Below are positions 1 through 5,723 of a stretch of 7,395 nucleotides of DNA, piece after piece (within the stretch, counting starts at the first letter, position 1; each line of letters starts with the position of its first letter). The position numbers and the translations under genes are program-made. The notes under the pieces were generated by a model. That model saw only the letters and a program-made list of their open reading frames with translations, made no database searches and had not been told where the DNA came from. This DNA is from CAYVTD01 sp964577665 (lineage in GTDB: Bacteria; Bacteroidota; Ignavibacteria; Kapaibacteriales; UBA2268), in contig CAZOBD010000189.1 in assembly GCA_964577665.1 (NCBI GenBank), positions 1-7,395 of the forward strand, given 5' to 3'.

Positions 1-109
1 CCACTAAATTCAAGAAGTATATCCGAACCGTGAAAATCAATTTGTTATTGTTTTGAATAAATACTTGAGATACTTTAATTAATCCCGAGGAAAAACGAAG
101 GATATTTTC

Positions 110-176
110 TTAAGATGTTTATTAATATACATTCATTCAAAAGGTTATTAAAATAAACAATATTAAAACATCTTAA
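110..176. repeat. 11-bp inverted repeat in AT-rich DNA
   Basis: TTAAGATGTTT at 110-120 is matched exactly by its reverse complement AAACATCTTAA at 166-176, with a 45-base AT-rich centre. The sequence outside both arms is A/T-rich and partly complementary. There is no T-run terminator signature and no adjacent gene. It could be a chance match in AT-rich sequence, a binding site, or the remains of a palindromic repeat. Confidence 0.3.
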
Positions 177-204
177 TATTTTATAAAAATGACTGCCGGA
201 TGCA

Positions 205-307
205 ACATCCATGATTTGCGAAATCACTCAAGAGTATGATTATTTCAGATTTCAGAGAATACATGGATGTCATTCCTGCTGGGGCTAAGCGGAATGCCGG
301 AATCTCA
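205..307. repeat. palindromic repeat-like element with GTCAT...ATCTCA segment
   Basis: ACATCCATG (205-213) pairs perfectly with CATGGATGT (262-270). Inside the first arm's edge is a small hairpin, TGATTT/AAATCA (212-217 and 221-226). Next to it, 269-307 begins GTCATTCC and ends GGAATCTCA, with an internal hairpin CATTCC(T)GCT (271-280) against AGCGGAATG (288-296). GTCAT...ATCTCA ends around an inner palindrome recur at 7193-7220 and, inverted, at 7243-7292, so this is best read as a degenerate member of a dispersed non-coding repeat family. No protein is encoded. Confidence 0.45.
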
Positions 308-381
308 CGGATGAGGAACACACCCCTTGATCCCCTCTCAAGAGGCTTACATTACCCGAATGTTAAAGAATCCCTCCCCGA

Positions 382-405
382 CCCTCCCTTTTAAAAAAGG
401 GAGGG
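382..405. repeat. CCCTCCC/GGGAGGG palindrome
   Basis: CCCTCCCTTTT (382-392) and AAAAGGGAGGG (395-405) are perfect 11-bp inverted arms separated by two A. No T-run follows on either strand, so this is not a standard intrinsic terminator. CCCTCCCCGACCCTCCC-type sequences with such hairpins are familiar as dispersed intergenic repeats in several bacterial groups; assigning this one to that class is an inference. Confidence 0.55.
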
Positions 406-423
406 AGAAAAGATAAAATATTT

Positions 424-443
424 CCCCCTTATTTATAAGGGGG
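424..443. repeat. CCCCCTTAT/ATAAGGGGG palindrome
   Basis: CCCCCTTAT (424-432) and ATAAGGGGG (435-443) are perfect 9-bp arms with a TT centre, followed by TTAGGGGAATTTTC. The C-rich arm with a downstream GGTTAGGGG is typical of dispersed intergenic hairpin repeats. No strong T-run follows immediately, so a terminator role is not supported. Confidence 0.5.
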
Positions 444-589
444 TTAGGGGAATTTTCTTTTTCAGAAAAACATTTCTACTACACTTTTTTTACTCAAATA
501 TCCCTTTTTTGAAATTTTCGGGTAATGTCATTCTCAAGAGGGGATGCAATACGTAAGGTTTTTTGTGCAAGTTCGCAATGAGGTAACAG

Positions 590-644
590 CAGGAGGAAAA
601 AGATGTCCAACATCTGACAGATGTTGGACATCTGAAGCGGAAAG
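590..644 (+). repeat. 55-bp palindromic repeat, copy 1
   Basis: The core is a perfect inverted repeat: 16-base arms at 601-616 and 618-633 around a single base at 617 (AGATGTCCAACATCTG, then its complement). The whole 590-644 segment matches the reverse complement of 7101-7155 at 51 of 55 positions; differences fall at 593, 601, 617 and 643. The flanks CAG(G/A)AGGAAAA and TGAAGCGGAA are conserved as well as the palindrome, so the unit is larger than the hairpin. It lies upstream of the hairpin series at 696-818. It carries no T-run and no usable ORF: an AGGAGG followed by ATG at 603 stops after four codons. Confidence 0.75.
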
Positions 645-695
645 GAAATTATAAACAGATGCAACTTTTTTTTTGAAAATGTGTAAGCAAGAAAG

Positions 696-818
696 CAAGA
701 CAGCTAATAAAAAAAATGATGCAGTTTTAGAAACTGTCTTGTATTTTACAGACTGTTGCTGTGTTTCAATATATGTATTCAGTCTGTAAAGCAGGGGCTT
801 AAAAAGCCCCTTTTTTTT
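696..818 (+). ncRNA. candidate small structured RNA ending in an intrinsic terminator
   Basis: Three consecutive hairpins lie here without a supporting ORF. Hairpin 1 pairs CAAGACAG (696-703) with CTGTCTTG (734-741) and contains a competing small hairpin CAGTTT/AAACTG (722-727 and 731-736). Hairpin 2 pairs TTTACAGACTG (745-755) with CAGTCTGTAAA (780-790), 11 perfect base pairs with a 24-base loop. Hairpin 3 is the terminator at 794-818. A strong terminator with no protein gene upstream suggests an independent short transcript, or an attenuated leader far upstream of the protease gene. I do not recognise a known RNA family (not tRNA, tmRNA or an obvious 6S RNA), the 5' end is arbitrary, and no clear promoter was found. 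Confidence 0.4.
794..818 (+). terminator. rho-independent terminator
   Basis: GGGGCTT (794-800), loop AAA, AAGCCCC (804-810), then eight T (811-818). This is a textbook intrinsic terminator for plus-strand transcription. The reverse strand has no T-run after the stem, so it is unidirectional. No protein gene ends nearby, which is the main reason to suspect a non-coding transcript just upstream. Confidence 0.85.
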
Positions 819-822
819 CTCC

Positions 823-893
823 GGTACTTCCGTCATTTTCTCTTCAGCTTCGGCTTAACCTTTGGTAGTGCGGTAAGCGACGTTGACAGTACC
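823..893 (+). other. structured, more GC-rich patch upstream of protease
   Basis: GGTACT (823-828) pairs with AGTACC (888-893), extended by GTC/GAC (832-834 and 885-887). Inside, GCTTAACC (853-860) can pair with GGTAAGC (872-878, one bulge), and an AGC-TTCG-GCT mini-hairpin lies at about 846-855. The patch is less AT-rich than its surroundings and has no supported ORF. It may be part of a 5' leader RNA, a degraded repeat or a gene remnant. It does not fold as a tRNA and matches no riboswitch I recognise. The strand is a guess. Confidence 0.25.
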
Positions 894-1103
894 TGCAAAA
901 AAGGTTCTTTAAAAATAAAAAGATATGTTTTCAGTGTTAATGTCAATTCTTTTATATTAATGTAATAGAAGCAATTAGAAGAACAAATAGAATATAAATA
1001 AGAATAACTCGTTAAATATTTCAGTAATTATGCAGGCAGATGTAACTTTTTGGAGTTTCGTCTGTACTTTACAATATTAACTGTTTCAACTTTGGAATCA
1101 AAA

Positions 1104-4076
1104 ATGAAGAAATACATTACAACCACTATTATATTTATTCTTTTTTACGGCTTATTGCAGTCTGTACCCGTTAATTGCCAAAATCCTAAAGTAATCCCCG
1201 GTAAAATAGCGATAAAATTTGAAAAAAATTCAGGATTGGCAGACAGATGGATGAAAAACACCAGAAGCGGTGAAATCCCTGAGCTGAAGCAGATGCTTGG
1301 GAGCCATTCTACCAAAGGCTATCTTTCAGATAACATTATTACGGCTTTGGAAAGAAAGCAAATGCTCAGCAGCATAATTCAGGGCGCAGGAGGAGCAGAA
1401 AATCTTTCAAGGATTTGTCTCGCGGAGTTTTCAAAAGCAGTGGATCCCACAGTTGCAGCAGGCAAGATTTCTACGCTGCCCGGGGTGGAATATGCAGAAC
1501 CTGTTTATCCCCGCTATCTGGCTTATGTGCCGAATGATCCGGATATTGTAGAGCAGTATTATCTTGCAAACATAGATGTTTTTGAAGCATGGGATCATAT
1601 AGATTTTGACAGCACAGTAGTAATTGGAATTGTTGATACCGGTGTATTATATACTCATAAAGACCTTGCTGATAATATTTTTGTTAATCAGGGAGAAACA
1701 GGTACTGACAGCGAAGGCAATGACAAAACAAGTAATGGAATTGATGATGACGGGAACGGTTATGTAGATGACTGGCGCGGCTGGGATCTGGTAAGCTCAA
1801 ATACTTTCGGATATGACAACGATCCCATACCCGGCAACGGGCACGGCACTCATGTAGCAGGTATTGCGGCAGGAGTTGCAGATAATCATTATGGTATTGC
1901 CGGAACTGCTCCAATGGCTAAGATCATTCCCGTGAAATGCGGTCCGGATAATCCATGGAGCAGGAGTGTGGAAAATGGTTTTGAAGGAATACTCTATGCC
2001 GCAATTGCCGGAGCAGACGTGATAAACTGCTCATGGGGCGGTTCGGATTTCTCTAATGTTGAACAGGAAATAATCAATCAGGTAATAGCACTTGATGCTG
2101 TTGTGGCAGCCGCTGCCGGAAACGATAATCTGAAGGGCCGTTTTTATCCGGCAGCTTATGACGGGGTTATGTCCGTTGCTGCACTCGCCCGCGACGACGT
2201 AAGAGCTAATTATTCCAATTATTATACCGGTATTGACGTCTCCGCTCCCGGCAATAACTGCTATTCCACTATTCCACCATATAATCTTTACAGTTATGAC
2301 ACAACTTTTGCGGCAGATTCATCCATAATTAAAATCGACACAACTACCGAGGAAGTAGCATTTGATGCATGGTCGGGTACTTCTATGGCATCTCCGGTTG
2401 CAGCAGGTGTTACCGCACTTGTCAGGAAAAAGTTCCCCAATTTAACCGTGCTGGAAACAATTGAATGGGTAAAAGCCGCTTGTGATAATATTGATTCCCT
2501 CAATGAATTTTATGCAGGTAATTTAGGCAGAGGCAGGGTAAATGCTTTAAAAGCGCTTACACAAAAGAATCCGAGAGCCTGTATTTTGAGTGATTACGAA
2601 GCTTATGACGAAAACGGCGACGGTGATTTTGATAAAGGGGAGACCATTAGAGTAAAATTGACATTTCAAAATGTGCTTTCTTCGTTAAAAAATGCATCAA
2701 TAAAGGTACATTCCATCGATCCGATGGAGCCGAACAGACCGGTTTTTCTGAGGGACAGCTCCTTTCTTGGAAATTTATCAAAGAATCAGATTATGACAGC
2801 GCCGGATGAAATTGTATTCATTGTACCTGAAACCTTACCATACAACTATCTTCTTGATTTTCAAGTAACTATCCATGATGACAGCGGTTTAGTAAATAAT
2901 GAGTATTTTTCGCTTACTTTTGTACCCACTTACAGGGAAATGCGTTCAAATAACATTGAGCTTACCCTAAACAGCTCAGGGAATTATGCTTATAACGACT
3001 ATCCCAAAAACAACCAGGGAATTGGTTTTCTTTACAAAGGAAGTGAAAACATTTTGTTTGAAGGTGCCTTTATGGCAGGTGTATCTCCTGAAAAAATCTC
3101 GAATTGTGCCCGAGGAGAAATGCAAAGCAGAAAAGATGAATCTTTTGAATTTGATTCCATAGTTACATTGATGAAGCCCGGAAATCTGGCTGCTGAAGAA
3201 GCACATGTGAGATTTTATTCAAAATATGACGAACAGAGTATTGATATCGAAGTAATTCAGACGGTTTATCAGTTTGACGATGAAGGAAAAGAAGATTACA
3301 TAATTGCAGTTTATGATTTGGTAAATTCGAGTGTTTTACCCTATGACAGCCTTTATGCAGGACTTTATTTTGACTGGGATATAGGTCATGCCGGGGCAGA
3401 TAATGTGTGCGAATGGATGTGGCAGGACAGTATTGGTATAGTTCAGAATGTAAAGACAGATACATTACCTTTAGCAGGTGCAAAACTGCTTTCATCACAG
3501 AAAATTAATTTTTTTGCCGTTGATAACGACGGCGAAAGCGAAGAGAATCCGGGTGTCTGGGACGGTTTCACAACAAAAGAAAAATGGTTGATGCTGTCTT
3601 CAGGTATCGGTAGAATAAAATCAAACCCAACGGATGCATCTATGGTTATTTCAGCAGGACCGATAGAATTGAATCCGGGAGATACAACAAGGGTAAGCTT
3701 TTCTATTTTTGCGGGAAATACTACGGAAGACATAAAACTGGCGGCGGATGATTCCTATATCACAGCTCTTGAATACGGACTTACCGACGGGCTGTATATG
3801 CTTCCGCGTGATGAAAAGATATACTTGAAAATAAGCCCTGTTCCTGCCTCCGGTATTATTAAAACAGAATTTGGCTTCCGCAGTGAAAATTTAGCTGAGA
3901 TAGGCATTTATGACTATACCGGAAGGAAAGTGGCAGATATTATTGAAAATCAGAAATTCGCCGCAGGGCTTCACGAAAAACAATTTGATACTTCAGGCTT
4001 AAGTCAGGGATTTTATCTTTTAAGACTGAAAACCGGTTTAGGCTCTAAAACACTTCCCTTTACCGTATTAAGGTAA
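1104..4076 (+). CDS. secreted S8 subtilisin-like serine protease with T9SS sorting domain
   Basis: A 990-residue exported endopeptidase, expected to act outside the cell or on its surface. The ATG at 1104 is preferred to the in-frame ATG at 1050 because it places a classic Sec signal peptide (MKK, then a hydrophobic stretch, cleavage near C25/Q26) at the N terminus. No Shine-Dalgarno is visible, only CAAAATG. An inhibitor I9-like propeptide follows, ending near GVEYAEP (127-133). The S8 catalytic domain spans about 150-487: Asp178 (VDTG), His247 (GHGTHVAG), oxyanion Asn340 (AAAGN) and Ser427 (SGTSMASP), so the site is complete. DDDGNGYVDD (214-223) is a Ca-loop-like insertion. DENGDGDFDKGE (502-513) has EF-hand loop spacing at the start of a beta-rich domain. 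Residues about 613-907 are unassigned. Residues about 909-990 (SPVPASG, GIYDYTGRKV, GLSQGFYLLRL) match the Por/T9SS C-terminal sorting domain. Substrate unknown; it stands alone, convergent with glycyl-tRNA synthetase. Confidence 0.93.
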   Translation: MKKYITTTIIFILFYGLLQSVPVNCQNPKVIPGKIAIKFEKNSGLADRWMKNTRSGEIPELKQMLGSHSTKGYLSDNIITALERKQMLSSIIQGAGGAENLSRICLAEFSKAVDPTVAAGKISTLPGVEYAEPVYPRYLAYVPNDPDIVEQYYLANIDVFEAWDHIDFDSTVVIGIVDTGVLYTHKDLADNIFVNQGETGTDSEGNDKTSNGIDDDGNGYVDDWRGWDLVSSNTFGYDNDPIPGNGHGTHVAGIAAGVADNHYGIAGTAPMAKIIPVKCGPDNPWSRSVENGFEGILYAAIAGADVINCSWGGSDFSNVEQEIINQVIALDAVVAAAAGNDNLKGRFYPAAYDGVMSVAALARDDVRANYSNYYTGIDVSAPGNNCYSTIPPYNLYSYDTTFAADSSIIKIDTTTEEVAFDAWSGTSMASPVAAGVTALVRKKFPNLTVLETIEWVKAACDNIDSLNEFYAGNLGRGRVNALKALTQKNPRACILSDYEAYDENGDGDFDKGETIRVKLTFQNVLSSLKNASIKVHSIDPMEPNRPVFLRDSSFLGNLSKNQIMTAPDEIVFIVPETLPYNYLLDFQVTIHDDSGLVNNEYFSLTFVPTYREMRSNNIELTLNSSGNYAYNDYPKNNQGIGFLYKGSENILFEGAFMAGVSPEKISNCARGEMQSRKDESFEFDSIVTLMKPGNLAAEEAHVRFYSKYDEQSIDIEVIQTVYQFDDEGKEDYIIAVYDLVNSSVLPYDSLYAGLYFDWDIGHAGADNVCEWMWQDSIGIVQNVKTDTLPLAGAKLLSSQKINFFAVDNDGESEENPGVWDGFTTKEKWLMLSSGIGRIKSNPTDASMVISAGPIELNPGDTTRVSFSIFAGNTTEDIKLAADDSYITALEYGLTDGLYMLPRDEKIYLKISPVPASGIIKTEFGFRSENLAEIGIYDYTGRKVADIIENQKFAAGLHEKQFDTSGLSQGFYLLRLKTGLGSKTLPFTVLR

Positions 4077-4198
4077 AACTTGATGCAAATGATTTTTTAT
4101 TCACATGGAACTTTTCCGGATTTGTATTTGCAAAGCAGTAAAAAGAAAAAGCAGTGTGCCGACAGGGAAAACGATGTTAATGTATATTTTTTAGTTTA

Positions 4199-4243
4199 AG
4201 ACTTCCCATTTCTTGGTGATTGGAAAGTCTGTCAAAAATTTTT
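4199..4243 (+). terminator. weak possible terminator of the protease gene
   Basis: AGACTT (4199-4204) pairs with AAGTCT (4225-4230), extended by CC/GG with a bulge. A five-T run (4239-4243) starts eight bases after the stem and abuts the stop codon of the convergent synthetase gene. The gap between stem and T-run makes this poor as an intrinsic terminator. The rest of the 167-base spacer shows only a TGCAAAT/ATTTGCA pair (4084-4090 and 4126-4132), with nothing clearly terminating the minus-strand transcript. Confidence 0.2.
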
Positions 4244-5668
4244 CTATGCTTCCATAAACTTATCGCTGACATAAGACTTTATTTTTTCAGCGGGGATTCT
4301 TTCCTGCTTCATAGAGTCGCGGTCGCGTATGGTAACAGTGCCGTCCTCAAGAGTTCGGCCGTCAATTGTAACGCAGAACGGAGTGCCTATTTCATCCTGC
4401 CTGCGGTAGCGCCTGCCAATGGCTCCCGATGTGTCGTACTGCGTTTTAAAATGCTTTTGCAGGTCTTTATATATTTCATGTGCTTTTTCGGGCATACCTT
4501 CCTTGTTCACAAGCGGGAAAATGGCTGTTTGCACAGGAGCCAGGCGGGGATGCAGCCGCATAACCGTCCTTGTTTCGGATTTTCCTTTGTCGTTAACCAC
4601 TTCTTCTTCCTCGTAGGCGTTGCATAAAATTCCCATGAGAGAGCGCGTTACGCCTCCTGAGGTTTCAACTACATAGGGCACAAAGCGGTCTTTGTTTACG
4701 GTATCGACGAACTCCATTTTCTTTCCCGAAAATTTCTGATGAGCGCCTAGATCGTAGTCTGTGCGGGAATGTATTCCTTCTACTTCGCCCCAGCCGAAGG
4801 GAAAAAGCATTTCAATATCCGTAGCCCGAGATGCGTAATGGGCAAGCTTATCATGATCTTTCAGGCGGATGTTCTCTTTTTTGATACCGAGGCTCAGATA
4901 CCATTTTTTGCGTTCCTCCAGCCAGTAGTCAAACCATTGGTCTTCACTGCCGGGCTTTACGAAATACTGCATTTCCATCTGCTCGAACTCACGGGTGCGG
5001 AAGAGAAAATTTTTAGTATTTATTTCATTTCTGAAAGCCTTGCCGATTTGTGCAATGCCGAAAGGAACCTTTTGCCTGCCTGTTTCCATTACATTCTTGA
5101 AATTTACAAAAATGCCCTGTGCCGATTCCGGTCTGAGATATATGGTATTATTTACATCTTCCACGGGACCGATAAAAGTCTTGAACATCAAATTAAAATT
5201 CCTGACTTCTGTCCACTCTCTTGAACCGGAAACGGGATCGGGTATTTCATATTCGTTTATAAGATGAAAATAATCGGCAGGCTCTATTGCTTTTGCAAGT
5301 TTTACCTGCAGCTCATCCGCTTTCGCGTTTTTCTTCTTTTTGCGAAGTTTTTCTATAAATTCCTCTATTAAATTATCGGCTCTGTAGCGGGCTTTGCTCT
5401 GCTTGTTGTCTATCATGGGGTCGCTGAACTGTGTCAGATGTCCGCTGGCTTCCCATGTGCGGGGGTGCATAAGAATGGCAGCGTCCAGCCCCTCAACGTC
5501 ATCGCGGTATGTCATGGCTTTCCACCATTCTTCTTTTAAATTTCTGAGCAGCTCTACTCCAAGAGGACCAAAGTCCCAGCAGCCGTTGAGTCCGCCGTAA
5601 ATTTCCGATGATTGAAAAACGAAACCTCTGTGTTTTGCAAGTGAAATTAATGTGTCGAGTTTTACCAT
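4244..5668 (-). CDS. glyQS: glycine--tRNA ligase (dimeric, single-chain type)
   Basis: A 474-residue class II glycyl-tRNA synthetase that charges tRNA-Gly with glycine in the cytoplasm using ATP; essential for translation. It is the homodimeric type (also named glyS), not the alpha2-beta2 type. The N terminus has the family signature GFVFQSSEIYGG...WDFGPLGVELLRNLK (about 15-45). MHPRTWEASGHLTQFSDPMIDNK (about 67-89) is typical. Motif 1 lies around 184-210, motif 2 is FRNEI...FRTREFEQMEM (212-233), the glycine-site region WGEVEGIHSRTDYDLGAH is 293-310, and motif 3 is GGVTRSLMGIL with invariant Arg342. The anticodon-binding domain runs from about 375 (PVQTAIFPLV) through GAIGRRYRRQDEIGTPFCVTID to the C terminus. 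Length is normal for the family. At 142-148 (IPDPVSG) there is no zinc-knuckle cysteine pair. It lies 55 bases downstream of the LRR gene on the same strand and may be co-transcribed or use a promoter in that gap. Confidence 0.97.
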   Translation of the reverse strand: MVKLDTLISLAKHRGFVFQSSEIYGGLNGCWDFGPLGVELLRNLKEEWWKAMTYRDDVEGLDAAILMHPRTWEASGHLTQFSDPMIDNKQSKARYRADNLIEEFIEKLRKKKKNAKADELQVKLAKAIEPADYFHLINEYEIPDPVSGSREWTEVRNFNLMFKTFIGPVEDVNNTIYLRPESAQGIFVNFKNVMETGRQKVPFGIAQIGKAFRNEINTKNFLFRTREFEQMEMQYFVKPGSEDQWFDYWLEERKKWYLSLGIKKENIRLKDHDKLAHYASRATDIEMLFPFGWGEVEGIHSRTDYDLGAHQKFSGKKMEFVDTVNKDRFVPYVVETSGGVTRSLMGILCNAYEEEEVVNDKGKSETRTVMRLHPRLAPVQTAIFPLVNKEGMPEKAHEIYKDLQKHFKTQYDTSGAIGRRYRRQDEIGTPFCVTIDGRTLEDGTVTIRDRDSMKQERIPAEKIKSYVSDKFMEA

Positions 5669-5675
5669 TATTTTA

Positions 5676-5680
5676 TCCTT
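5676..5680 (-). promoter_or_regulatory. Shine-Dalgarno site of glycyl-tRNA synthetase
   Basis: On the minus strand AAGGA lies seven bases before the ATG at 5668, a standard spacing. It supports that start and is the clearest ribosome-binding site among the three genes; the other two have only A-rich leaders. Confidence 0.6.
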
Positions 5681-5723
5681 AATTAATAAAAATGTTCAGA
5701 ATTAAAAAAAATTTATTATGATA

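Larger units (their letters stand above)
330..545. repeat. 216-bp nested inverted-repeat structure
   Basis: The ends are inverted copies in two blocks: ATCCCCTCT (330-338) matches AGAGGGGAT (537-545), and ACATTACCCGAA (349-360) matches TTCGGGTAATGT (517-528). Between them lie two strong palindromes (382-405 and 424-443). TCTCAAGAGG also appears as a direct repeat at 336-345 and 532-541. The arrangement resembles a small non-autonomous palindromic element, or a nest of independent repeats. No transposase is present, and I see no convincing target-site duplication. Confidence 0.45.
1..1103. other. long gene-free intergenic region
   Basis: About 1.1 kb with no convincing protein gene on either strand. 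The short open frames here run through palindromes and terminators and lack plausible starts or any recognisable protein. The region holds AT-rich sequence (about 1-190), a cluster of palindromes (about 194-545), a 55-bp palindromic repeat (590-644), a hairpin series ending in an intrinsic terminator (696-818), a second structured patch (823-893), and an AT-rich leader (about 900-1100) ahead of the protease gene. I could not pick out a convincing Bacteroidota-type promoter. TAACTTTTTGG near 1043-1053 only loosely resembles TAnnTTTG, and no clear -33 element accompanies it. Confidence 0.7.

Noticed and set aside
3..56. Plus-strand frame open from the left window edge, 17 codons to TGA
   Set aside because: Too short to support as the tail of a gene, with no recognisable motif.
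382..443. The two C-rich/G-rich palindromes as transcription terminators
   Set aside because: Neither is followed by a T-run on either strand, and no gene ends beside them.
591..614. AGGAGG followed by ATG at 603, like a strong translation start
   Set aside because: The frame stops after four codons (M-S-N-I), and the bases are part of the conserved 55-bp repeat, so the resemblance is probably incidental.
534..836. 100-codon minus-strand open frame
   Set aside because: It runs through the terminator stem, the candidate RNA hairpins and the 55-bp palindrome, shows no recognisable domain, and its sequence is explained by those structures.
756..965. 69-codon plus-strand open frame
   Set aside because: It starts inside a hairpin loop and crosses the intrinsic terminator at 794-818; it has no ribosome-binding site and no protein resemblance.
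1050..1103. Upstream in-frame ATG at 1050 as the protease start
   Set aside because: It would add 18 residues before an otherwise well-formed MKK signal peptide and has no clear ribosome-binding site.
1104..1181. Lipoprotein signal on the protease (Cys near residue 25)
   Set aside because: The residues before the cysteine are V-P-V-N, which do not fit a lipobox; an ordinary signal peptidase I site is more likely.
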